Program-made: the position numbers and the translations under genes
DNA from: Alkalihalobacillus alcalophilus ATCC 27647 = CGMCC 1.3604
Lineage (GTDB): Bacteria > Bacillota > Bacilli > Bacillales > Bacillaceae_D
Length of the DNA: 30,736 nt
Direction: 5' to 3'
NCBI RefSeq assembly: GCF_000292245.2
Contig: NZ_ALPT02000050.1
Coordinates: 1-30,736 of the forward strand
Notes under the pieces: generated by a model
Database searches by the model: none
Seen by the model: only the letters and a program-made list of their open reading frames with translations
What the model was told of the DNA's origin: nothing
Shown: one piece after another, positions 24,103 through 30,736 of the stretch
Layout: each line of letters starts with the position of its first letter
How positions within the stretch are numbered: position 1 is the stretch's first letter

Positions 24103-24155
24103 CAACCTCTTTCAGGGGAGTTAATTGCTTTAATCTCCCTTTAATTGAAGACAGG

Positions 24156-24647
24156 TCACCATTGCCTTACAGCATAATTAAGTATTTCTTGGTACAGTTC
24201 GTTCCAATCTTGATAATATTCGGTTACTTCACTTGGATTTATAAGAATTCTTTCTCCTGACTCATACTTGGCTTTAAAATCATGTAATTGGTCGATGTTC
24301 ATTCTATAAAAAACTTGATAGCCTACTTTTGGATAAGGACTATTTTTATCCCAGTTTGGGTTTTCATTGTGGTCAACTATAATATACCCTAAAAGAGAAC
24401 AACTTCCTGTAACATATCCTTCTTCATATACTTCACGCTTTAGACATTCTTCAGCGGTTTCTTCATTCTCAATATGTCCTCCTGGAAAGTCCCAACCTCT
24501 ACGGTTCAAATTGACTAATAATAAATTATCACCATTAAAACAAAATCCATGAACACTTGTTATTAGTTCTCTTGGAGGGAGTTGTTTATCATAATTCCAG
24601 GTTAATTTTACTTTTGCTTCTCCCCAATTTACATATTTTGTAGTCAT
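24156..24647 (-). CDS. Nudix hydrolase
   Basis: 163 aa. Hydrolyses a nucleoside diphosphate linked to another moiety, using Mg2+. The Nudix box begins at Gly57: GHIENEE-TAEECLK-REVYEEGYV, matching G-x5-E-x7-R-E-U-x-E-E; the usual Gly after E-E-x is Tyr78, with a Gly one place earlier. The strand FCFNGDNLLLVNLNRRGWDFPGG before the box is typical. Substrate unknown. Start ATG after AAGGGGGAG. Not part of the sigY operon, from which a terminator separates it. Confidence 0.87.
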   Translation of the reverse strand: MTTKYVNWGEAKVKLTWNYDKQLPPRELITSVHGFCFNGDNLLLVNLNRRGWDFPGGHIENEETAEECLKREVYEEGYVTGSCSLLGYIIVDHNENPNWDKNSPYPKVGYQVFYRMNIDQLHDFKAKYESGERILINPSEVTEYYQDWNELYQEILNYAVRQW

Positions 24648-24794
24648 GAACTCCCCCTTATAACCCTAAACGTCTTCAACTCATCTGCTAGTTAACGGAA
24701 CAAGAATAATTTTTCTTCATTTGTATTTTAACATAAATTACCTAATAACTTTTTTTATTTTTCAACATCTCTAATAATAGATATAATTACACAC

Positions 24795-24848
24795 GAAATA
24801 GCGGAACGGCAATAACTGTTGTCAATTAGTTTATTGGTATGCTATTTC
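24795..24848. other. Nested inverted repeats, possible structured RNA or remnant
   Basis: Outer GAAATAGC/GCTATTTC (8 bp) and inner CAATAA/TTATTG (6 bp) arms in a gene-free stretch between the Nudix and yxlG genes. No ORF here. Orientation and role unknown. Confidence 0.3.
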
Positions 24849-24897
24849 ACTTGGTAATTTGGCAATGAAAACAGGAATAATCCTTTTGTATCAATAG

Positions 24898-24937
24898 AAA
24901 ACCGAGTATAAATCATTTGCGATTTTATACTCGGTTT
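24898..24937. terminator. Terminator of the sigY operon
   Basis: AAACCGAGTATAAATC pairs with GATTTTATACTCGGTTT (one bulged base). About 65 nt after yxlG; the minus-strand 3' side reads TTTTCTATT. Confidence 0.75.
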
Positions 24938-25003
24938 CTAATGCTAGTTCTATTACTTCTCCACGTTATCTGAACTACTTACACATAATAAGCAGTCTCT
25001 TTT

Positions 25004-25774
25004 TTAATATAACCCACGTTTCAAACGCCAAACTGCTACGCCAAGCAATAAGATGATAAACACAGCTGTACTAATTACAGCCGTCCATAAACTTGAGGTT
25101 GGATCACTGATTAAGATTTGACCTGCTTCTGTTTGTAAATTCGTTGGGCTCCACTTCATAAAAGCGGGCATTAATGAACTCGTTAATGCCAATACGGCTA
25201 ATATACTAATACTTAACCCAGCAATTCCTCCCCCGTTTTTTAATAAAACGCCACAAAATAAAGTTAGTGCCAGTACGAAACAAATCCATAACATATAAAT
25301 AAGGAAACTCATTAATACCTTTGTGATATCGACCATCGAAAATAATTCAGCTGTATAATACCAAGTGAGCAAATAACTTAAAAAGAAACTCACACCGAAA
25401 ATAGCGAGTGCTCCTAGCCATTTACTTAGAATATACTCAAATTCCGTCACAGGTCGAACCATAATAAACGTCAATGAGCCATTATTTCGCTCAGCTGAGA
25501 TGATATTCATTGAAGCTAGCACAAAAAGTAAAGTACCTAACATTCCAAATTGCGAGAGTGTCCCCATTAACACTTCAGCTGCATCGGGAGTTGGAATATT
25601 AATAACCGCACCATCTGGTAAACCACCAGCTACTTCAAGTAATTGTGGCATATAATAAAGACTTAAAGGTTGAGAAATGCCGAGTATAATTAGGGCAACA
25701 GGTAACCAAATCCATTTACCATTCCGAAGGCTTTCTGTAAATTCTTTTCGAACTAAAACTAATACAGGATTCAT
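25004..25774 (-). CDS. yxlG: ABC transporter permease YxlG
   Basis: 256 aa with about six transmembrane segments of the ABC-2 type (for example 23-42, 75-93, 118-140, 154-178, 187-206, 230-250). The SAERNNGSLTFIMVRPVTEFEYILSKW motif after the second segment is typical of ABC-2 permeases of drug, lantibiotic or Na+ exporters. Its ATG overlaps the yxlF stop by four bases (ATGA), so the two are translationally coupled. It is the last gene of the sigY operon. Substrate unknown; in B. subtilis the YxlF-YxlG transporter is linked to the SigY regulon. Confidence 0.88.
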   Translation of the reverse strand: MNPVLVLVRKEFTESLRNGKWIWLPVALIILGISQPLSLYYMPQLLEVAGGLPDGAVINIPTPDAAEVLMGTLSQFGMLGTLLFVLASMNIISAERNNGSLTFIMVRPVTEFEYILSKWLGALAIFGVSFFLSYLLTWYYTAELFSMVDITKVLMSFLIYMLWICFVLALTLFCGVLLKNGGGIAGLSISILAVLALTSSLMPAFMKWSPTNLQTEAGQILISDPTSSLWTAVISTAVFIILLLGVAVWRLKRGLY

Positions 25775-26661
25775 CTAGTCAGCACCTCCAAATACGCTTC
25801 CTCTAGCGTTGCTTGGTTCGCATTAAAGTACAAAATCGTGTGCTGATGTTCTAACAGCTTTTGCCAAAATAGATTTGGATTCGTATTAGGCTCAACTGTT
25901 AGAACTACTTCATAATCACTGACATACTCTATCTCTACTTTTTCAGAAAATTCTTCAAAAATACCATTTATCGGTTCTCTTGCTTTAATTTTGATCTTTG
26001 ATGTTTTTAGACTATCTCTTAAATCTGTTAAGGTACCGTCCCATCTTAATTCGCCATCCTTTAATATCAATACCTCATCACAGACTTGTTCGGCATCATG
26101 CAAAATATGCGTCGAAAAAATAATCGTCATATCATTTTTCATTTTTCTAATTAAATCAAGCACTCCCCTTCTCCCCGTTGGATCGAGGGCAGAGACTGGT
26201 TCATCTAAAATTAATAAAGGAGGCTCATGCAAAATCGCTTGAGCAAGACCTAGCCTTTGTTTCATCCCTCCAGAAAATCCAGCAATCCGTTTCTTTTTTG
26301 CCTTTTCTAAGCCAACAAAGGCTAACACTAAATCAATTCGTTGCTGTAATTCTTGCGTCGACATCGCCGAAAGTTCTCCACTAAATTTTAAAAATTCAAC
26401 TGCTGTCATCCATCCAAATAAATGAGGTTGTTGTGGCAAAAAACCTATTAGTTCTCTTACATCAGCTACATCTGAACCGAAACGAATGGTTCCTGATGTA
26501 GGTTGTAACAACCCGGCAAGCATATTGAGTGTAGTCGTTTTCCCTGCTCCATTTGGTCCTAATAAAGCAATACATTTGCCTTTTTTTATTTGAAAAGAAA
26601 GATCCTTGACCGCTTTTTCACCCTTATATTCCTTCATTAACTCTTGCACTTGAACGAGCAT
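25771..26661 (-). CDS. yxlF: ABC transporter ATP-binding protein YxlF
   Basis: 296 aa. Walker A GPNGAGKT (35-42), Q-loop LPQQPHLFGW, signature FSGGMKQR (129-136), Walker B LLILDEP (149-155), H-loop STHILHDAEQV. A C-terminal domain of about 80 residues is typical of ABC-2 exporters. The frame opens 18 codons earlier, but AGGAGGGGTACA immediately before the ATG at 26661 fixes the start. It powers the YxlG permease with which it overlaps. Confidence 0.92.
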   Translation of the reverse strand: MLVQVQELMKEYKGEKAVKDLSFQIKKGKCIALLGPNGAGKTTTLNMLAGLLQPTSGTIRFGSDVADVRELIGFLPQQPHLFGWMTAVEFLKFSGELSAMSTQELQQRIDLVLAFVGLEKAKKKRIAGFSGGMKQRLGLAQAILHEPPLLILDEPVSALDPTGRRGVLDLIRKMKNDMTIIFSTHILHDAEQVCDEVLILKDGELRWDGTLTDLRDSLKTSKIKIKAREPINGIFEEFSEKVEIEYVSDYEVVLTVEPNTNPNLFWQKLLEHQHTILYFNANQATLEEAYLEVLTR

Positions 26662-26671
26662 TGTACCCCTC

Positions 26672-26872
26672 CTAGTCAGCTTTTCTACCAATAATAAAAT
26701 ATAAAATTGGTCCAAAAATATTTATAAAAATAATGATCAGAACCCACATCCACTTTGGACCATTTGTGGCTGCCTGCTTCGCACAATTAAACAAAGCAAA
26801 TACCATTAAAATAAGTTGCAAAATAATAATCGGCATTACTAAAGACCAGTTAATCACATTAATAATTTCCAT
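26672..26872 (-). CDS. yxlE: YxlE-like PLDc_N membrane protein
   Basis: 66 aa with two transmembrane helices (about 10-30 and 42-61). KWMWVLIIIFINIFGPILYFI followed by GRK is the phospholipase-D-nuclease N-terminal (PLDc_N) membrane domain signature. Same position as yxlE in the B. subtilis sigY operon, with 10 bp to yxlF. Role unknown; likely an accessory membrane subunit. Confidence 0.85.
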   Translation of the reverse strand: MEIINVINWSLVMPIIILQLILMVFALFNCAKQAATNGPKWMWVLIIIFINIFGPILYFIIGRKAD

Positions 26873-26897
26873 TTTTTAAACTCTCCCATCTTCTTTT

Positions 26898-27110
26898 TTA
26901 ACTTTTCTTATGCGGAATGTAAACAAATAACAAATAAAACAAAGTCGGCATCGGCACTTGAATTAAGCCCCACAGCCCCCAAAACCAAGGATATTTATTT
27001 CTTTTTTTGGCGTCAATAAACAAAAGGATACTCTGAGTCAAGAGGGTGATAATCAGAAGTGGAATGAGTACATATATTTCCAGATCTGACAAGTTGGTCA
27101 AATCATTCAT
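26898..27110 (-). CDS. yxlD: YxlD-like small membrane protein
   Basis: 70 aa with two hydrophobic helices (about 11-31 and 43-64) separated by DAKKRNKYPWFWG. Start overlaps the yxlC stop by four bases (ATGA). Position and shape fit YxlD, which in B. subtilis acts with YxlC to hold SigY inactive. Identification rests mainly on operon order. Confidence 0.8.
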   Translation of the reverse strand: MNDLTNLSDLEIYVLIPLLIITLLTQSILLFIDAKKRNKYPWFWGLWGLIQVPMPTLFYLLFVYIPHKKS

Positions 27111-27436
27111 AACAACCTCCCCTCCCTTTGTTGATCTTTTTTAAATAAAACAAGCCAAATAATCGGACCTATTAAAAAAGCAAACACTTGAATCACTATA
27201 AATAAAAGAACTGACTGGAAAAATATAAAGAATGTGATGCTTAACAAAATTAAGGCTGTAATAACAAATAAGAGAAGCTCACGAATCAATCGTTTTTTCC
27301 TTTCTTTCACAAAAAAGGCGACTTGCTGCCCTGCTTCAAAACGAGAAGGGAAATGGTGGTCATTTAATTGCTCAAGCTGCTGCCAATCTTTTTTGAGATC
27401 ATGAATGATTCGCTTTTCATGTTGATCATCTTTCAT
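27107..27436 (-). CDS. yxlC: YxlC-like anti-sigma-Y membrane protein
   Basis: 109 aa. A charged N-terminal cytosolic region (about 1-52, predicted to bind the sigma factor) is followed by two transmembrane helices (about 53-74 and 77-97). Sits directly after sigY, overlapping its end by 11 bases, the usual place of a cotranscribed anti-sigma factor. An earlier ATG at 27442 is one base from GGAGG; the ATG at 27436, seven bases away, is preferred. Confidence 0.82.
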   Translation of the reverse strand: MKDDQHEKRIIHDLKKDWQQLEQLNDHHFPSRFEAGQQVAFFVKERKKRLIRELLLFVITALILLSITFFIFFQSVLLFIVIQVFAFLIGPIIWLVLFKKDQQREGRLL

Positions 27437-27971
27437 CTTCATTCCTCCATTCCTTTCTAATCTTCTTTAAACCGTTGTGAACACGTGATTTAACCGTGCC
27501 TTCGCGAATTTGTAGCATTTTGGCAATCTCATCGTATTGATAACCATAATAATGTTTGAGCAATATGGGTACCTTGCTGTTTGCATCTAAATCATTGAAA
27601 TCAACAAAAGTCTCACTCCAGCATATCCCTTGTTTATCGGCCTTCCAGTTAAGCTGTCTTGTTAGGGACTCTTTAATATGTTCAAGTTTTGCCTTTTCTC
27701 TTTTTCGCTTACGTAAATGATCTAAATATTGTCTTGAGGCAATTGAAATAAGCCATGTTGAAAACTGACTTTCTCCTTTATAGGAAGCTAACTTGAGATA
27801 GGCCTTTAACATTGTTTCTTGGGCCAGGTCCTTACTTAGCTCTTCATTAACGGTGAGCTTCAATAAATATTTAAAAAGAAATGGGTAGTGTCTTTCATAA
27901 AGGTCCGTATATGCTTCTTCATTCCCTAACAAAACTTTAGTAATTAATGCTAAATCCTCTATCTGCTCCAT
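27426..27971 (-). CDS. sigY: ECF RNA polymerase sigma factor SigY
   Basis: 181 aa. Region 2 (about 12-88) has LYERHYPFLFKYLLKLT, then DLAQETMLKAYLKLASYKG and FSTWLISIASRQYLDHLRKRKR for -10 recognition and core binding. Region 4 (about 127-175) carries the helix-turn-helix GYQYDEIAKMLQIREGTVKSRVHNGLKKIRKEW for -35 recognition. First gene of an operon matching sigY-yxlCDEFG of B. subtilis gene for gene. A SigY-type promoter lies upstream, so it is autoregulated. Its signal is not known from sequence. Confidence 0.93.
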   Translation of the reverse strand: MEQIEDLALITKVLLGNEEAYTDLYERHYPFLFKYLLKLTVNEELSKDLAQETMLKAYLKLASYKGESQFSTWLISIASRQYLDHLRKRKREKAKLEHIKESLTRQLNWKADKQGICWSETFVDFNDLDANSKVPILLKHYYGYQYDEIAKMLQIREGTVKSRVHNGLKKIRKEWRNEDER

Positions 27972-28005
27972 AAGACACCCCCTTCTTTTTTTGCTTCAAC
28001 TATAT

Positions 28006-28031
28006 GACGTTCTTAAGTTCTTATTCGTTCA
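28006..28031 (-). promoter_or_regulatory. Autoregulatory SigY promoter
   Basis: Minus strand TGAACG, 16-bp spacer, CGTC, the published SigY promoter pattern (TGAACGC-N16-CGTC). It is 35 bp upstream of the sigY start. GAAC occurs three times in the element. Confidence 0.8.
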
Positions 28032-28177
28032 AAATAACCTTAAATTTTTCACCTTTAAATTAATTCACTATTCCGAATAAACAAATTGATATTGTAATAT
28101 TATTTCATTCATGTAAAACTTGAAACTGAATTCGCTTTCTGCAATACACACAAAAACGATCATAAGGAGCAACTAGA

Positions 28178-29374
28178 ATGAAACTAATACTTAAGTTACT
28201 TGCTGGGATTATTATCGGGATTTTAATAGGGTTATTTGCCCCCGATTTCATAATTCGCCTTCTTATCACCTTTAAAGTGCTTTTCGGAAGTTTTATTACC
28301 TTTATTATCCCATTTATTATTCTCTTTTTCATTGCTAGTGGAGTAGCTGGGCTAGGTAAAAGCTCAGGCAAACTTGTTGGTTCAACTGTAAGTATTTCAT
28401 TTGTATCAACCATTTTAGCCGGTGTATTAGCGTTTTTAGTAGCTGTAAATGTCATTCCTTTATTATCTGCTACAAATCAAGAACTTGTTAGTGGTTCTGC
28501 ATTATTGCCATATCTCGAATTGGAAATTGCTCCATTAATGGGCGTTATGACCGCCTTAATGATGGCCTTTGTTTTCGGTATTGGAGTAACAAAAGTAAAA
28601 GGCCAATGGCTTAAGAATATTTTTGATGAAGGAAAAAATATTGTCGAACTTGTCATCGCAAAAATTATTATTCCTTTACTTCCATTTTATATTGCCGGTA
28701 TTTTTGCCGAAATGGGTTCTGAAGGGACTGTATTCACTACATTACAAGTATTCGGTGTCGTTTTATTAATGGTTATCATTTTACATTGGGTTTGGTTAAT
28801 GATTCAATATACGATTGCAGGAATCATGACTAAACAAAACCCATTTACTATTTTAAAGAAAATGCTACCTGCTTATTTCACTGCACTTGGTACGATGAGT
28901 AGTGTCGCAACTATTCCTGTCACTCTTCGTTCTATTAAGCAAACAAAAGTACGAGAGAGCATTGCGAACTTCGGGATACCACTTGGAGCATCGATTCATT
29001 TATCAGGTAGTATGATTACCATTACACTATGTGCAACGGCTGTAATGATGATGTTACCTGGCCTTGCAATTCCAAGCTTTATCGAAATGATTCCAGTAAT
29101 CATTATGTTAGGACTTGTAATGGTTGCCGCACCTGGAGTCCCAGGTGGAGCAGTAATGGCTGCTCTTGGTGTCTTAACTTCTATGCTCGGATTTACAGAA
29201 GCCGCTATCGGATTAATGATTGCCCTCTACATGGCACAGGATAGCTTTGGTACAGCAGCCAATGTTACAGGAGATGGTGCTGTAATCACCCTTGTTGATA
29301 AGTTTGCGAAAGAAGATATTGGACAAGAGGTTGAAGAAGTAGAGTTAAATGAAGTAGCCGCAACAAAAGAGTAA
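28178..29374 (+). CDS. Dicarboxylate/amino acid:cation symporter (DAACS family)
   Basis: 398 aa, multi-pass inner membrane protein that takes up an acidic solute or amino acid with Na+ or H+. Family motifs: the serine-rich stretch GTMSSVATIPVTLRS (HP1), IPLGASIHLSGSM (TM7), APGVPGGAVMAALGVL (HP2) and TAANVTGDGAV (TM8, N-x-x-G-D; GltT-type transporters have a related N-x-x-G-T). It is shorter than GltT/GltP (about 420-430), with an acidic C-terminal tail (EVEEVELNEV). Substrate not assigned: glutamate, aspartate, serine/threonine and dicarboxylates are all possible. ATG eight bases after AAGGAG. Divergent from sigY. Confidence 0.88.
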   Translation: MKLILKLLAGIIIGILIGLFAPDFIIRLLITFKVLFGSFITFIIPFIILFFIASGVAGLGKSSGKLVGSTVSISFVSTILAGVLAFLVAVNVIPLLSATNQELVSGSALLPYLELEIAPLMGVMTALMMAFVFGIGVTKVKGQWLKNIFDEGKNIVELVIAKIIIPLLPFYIAGIFAEMGSEGTVFTTLQVFGVVLLMVIILHWVWLMIQYTIAGIMTKQNPFTILKKMLPAYFTALGTMSSVATIPVTLRSIKQTKVRESIANFGIPLGASIHLSGSMITITLCATAVMMMLPGLAIPSFIEMIPVIIMLGLVMVAAPGVPGGAVMAALGVLTSMLGFTEAAIGLMIALYMAQDSFGTAANVTGDGAVITLVDKFAKEDIGQEVEEVELNEVAATKE

Positions 29375-29400
29375 TATTAAATAAATCTTTTAACACCACT

Positions 29401-29437
29401 AAAAGCCCAAAGTATTTTAATGATACTTTGGGCTTTT
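29401..29437 (+). terminator. Terminator of the symporter gene
   Basis: AAAAGCCCAAAGTAT pairs with ATACTTTGGGCTTTTT, 14-bp stem plus T-run. 27 nt after the stop codon. Confidence 0.85.
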
Positions 29438-29565
29438 TACTTTCAACCATTTATACTCCATTTTAGCTGGAAAGAAACTCTGTTAAGTTTCTCCACAAAG
29501 TTATAGAATCACCTTATCCTCACCTTTAAAATAAGGATAACTATTTGTTTTATAAGGAGGATGTG

Positions 29566-30495
29566 ATGATCATAAAACAACAAACTAAACCGCCACAATT
29601 AAATTTACTTGAACATTTAATTGTACGACACAGTAGTCTTGATGACAGCGACCATTCGGAATATGAACGTATCCAAAAAGGATTTTTAGGAGAAATAGAA
29701 TTTGCTCAATTTCTCCAGCAGCTTCCCGATGAATGGTTACTTTTTCATGATTTATTACTAGAAAAAGATAAAAGTGTCTTTCAAATTGACTCACTTGTAA
29801 TATCACCAGAGAAAATATATCTTTTTGAAGTTAAAAATTACGAAGGCGATTTTATTTTTAGTCAGGACCGTTTCTACAGCATTAACAACCTCGAAATTCA
29901 AAACCCACTTGACCAAGTTAAACGCAGCGAAACATTTTTACGACAATGGTTTCAAAAAAACAAACTTCATCATCCACCCATTACTTCTTACGTGATTTTT
30001 ATTAACCCTCAGTTTTATTTATATCACTCCCACCAAAACTCCTCAGCCTTTATTTTTTATAGTCAACTCGAACGTCTCCTCACCAAAATACAAAAGCAAA
30101 CAAAAACAATGGCCTCTTTTCATACTAAATTATCTAAGCAACTTCTAGCCTCACACTTAGATGACAATCCTTATACTCGGTTACCTGAATACCAATATGA
30201 AGAATTAAACAAAGGAATTGTCTGTAAAGGCTGTCGTTCTCTAAACACTTTTTTCAAAGGAAAGTCTATCCATTGTACAAACTGTTTAACAAAAGAAAAG
30301 TTAAACCAAGCCGTTATTCGTACAACACATGAATTCATGCTTCTTTTTCCTGATAAAAAAGTGACGACTTATGCTATTTGGGATTGGTGCAACATTGCTA
30401 ACACATCCAAAAGATCTATTCGCCAAATATTAACAACTCACCTTCAAAGAGTTGATCAAACGAACAACTCATATTTTATTAAACCTTCACTTTAA
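29566..30495 (+). CDS. NERD-domain protein with zinc ribbon
   Basis: 309 aa. NERD (nuclease-related) domain at about 36-150: KGFLGEIEFAQFL, then the PD-(D/E)xK-like core QIDSLVISPEKIYLFEVKN with Asp75, Glu88 and Lys90. A four-Cys zinc ribbon follows (Cys220, 223, 237, 240), then a short helical C-terminus (KRSIRQILTTHLQRV) that may be a winged helix. Such NERD proteins are common in bacilli as singletons; the role, probably nucleic-acid processing, is unproven. The frame is open from 29545, but the ATG at 29566 follows GGAGG by five bases. Monocistronic. Confidence 0.85.
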   Translation: MIIKQQTKPPQLNLLEHLIVRHSSLDDSDHSEYERIQKGFLGEIEFAQFLQQLPDEWLLFHDLLLEKDKSVFQIDSLVISPEKIYLFEVKNYEGDFIFSQDRFYSINNLEIQNPLDQVKRSETFLRQWFQKNKLHHPPITSYVIFINPQFYLYHSHQNSSAFIFYSQLERLLTKIQKQTKTMASFHTKLSKQLLASHLDDNPYTRLPEYQYEELNKGIVCKGCRSLNTFFKGKSIHCTNCLTKEKLNQAVIRTTHEFMLLFPDKKVTTYAIWDWCNIANTSKRSIRQILTTHLQRVDQTNNSYFIKPSL

Positions 30496-30540
30496 ATTGC
30501 ATTGATTGCTCGAATGGTTATCTCTAACTCAGCCTTACTT

Positions 30541-30736
30541 GGCTTCTTCCTTCTCTCACTGTCTATTTTTACGCCGAACTACGCACTGCTTCGGCTCTTT
30601 CCTTCTCTCTCTTCCTCTTTTTACGCCGAACTACGCCTTGCTCGGCTCTTTCCTTCTCCCCCCTCCTCTTTTTACGCCGAACTACGCCTTGCTCGGCTCT
30701 TTCCTTCTCACCCCTCCTCTTTTTACGCCGAACTCT
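30541..30736. repeat. 51-bp tandem repeat array, truncated by the window end
   Basis: Units begin at 30566 (52 bp, degenerate), 30618 (51 bp) and 30669 (51 bp), with a partial unit from 30720. The two 51-bp units differ at one base. A decayed half unit precedes at 30541-30565. The unit contains TTTTTACGCCGAACTACGCC and the inverted GCCGA/TCGGC pair. On the minus strand one frame stays open (30569-30736), repeating a basic 17-residue unit close to VRRKKRRGEKERAEQGV. It is also open on the plus strand (TPNYALLGSFLLP), so coding is not proven. Confidence 0.8.

Noticed and set aside
30541..30736. CRISPR array
   Set aside because: Whole 51-bp units repeat without unique spacers, and there are no cas genes.

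Overview
The window reads as a chromosomal segment of a low-GC, spore-forming Bacillaceae bacterium. The signs are AGGAGG-type ribosome sites with many GTG and TTG starts, sigma-A promoters, a CtsR-controlled clpE, a yhbD/bactofilin pair, a complete sigY-yxlCDEFG operon in Bacillus subtilis order, a YkoY-type manganese riboswitch and a YaaH/SleL-like spore-wall glycosidase. The dispersed intergenic repeats are of a kind I associate with alkaliphilic and halotolerant bacilli, but I cannot name the species.

Layout. 1-2.8 kb: a monofunctional haem catalase (-) divergent from an FMN azoreductase (+) that has a palindromic operator. 2.8-8 kb (-): a small membrane protein, an amidase, a YhfC-like remnant and PEP carboxylase. 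8.2-12.8 kb (-): a TetR regulator, a two-domain GNAT acetyltransferase broken by two homopolymer indels, a LysM-GH18 glycosidase and an S33 alpha/beta hydrolase. 12.8-14.4 kb (-): bactofilin and the YhbD-like HTH protein. 14.5-17.8 kb: EndoQ-type DNA repair nuclease (+) converging on a DEAH helicase (-). 17.8-19.6 kb: a TnpB remnant beside a LexA-like box, then a manganese riboswitch, a DUF1232 gene and terC (-). 19.7-21.3 kb (-): an unrecognised gene and a DAO-family oxidoreductase. 21.4-23.8 kb: clpE (+) under an array of CtsR heptads. 24.1-28.0 kb (-): a Nudix hydrolase and the sigY operon with its own SigY-type promoter. 28.1-30.5 kb (+): a DAACS symporter and a NERD-domain protein. 30.54 kb to the end: a 51-bp tandem repeat that runs off the window.

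The genes are mostly housekeeping and stress functions (peroxide and quinone stress, heat shock, Mn export, envelope stress, DNA repair). I see no prophage, CRISPR array, secondary-metabolite cluster or defence island. The least explained material is non-coding: a recurrent AAAGAGGyTGrGACAwAAC-like motif just after stop codons, a 36-bp element present twice, two GC-rich structured intergenic blocks and the terminal tandem repeat.
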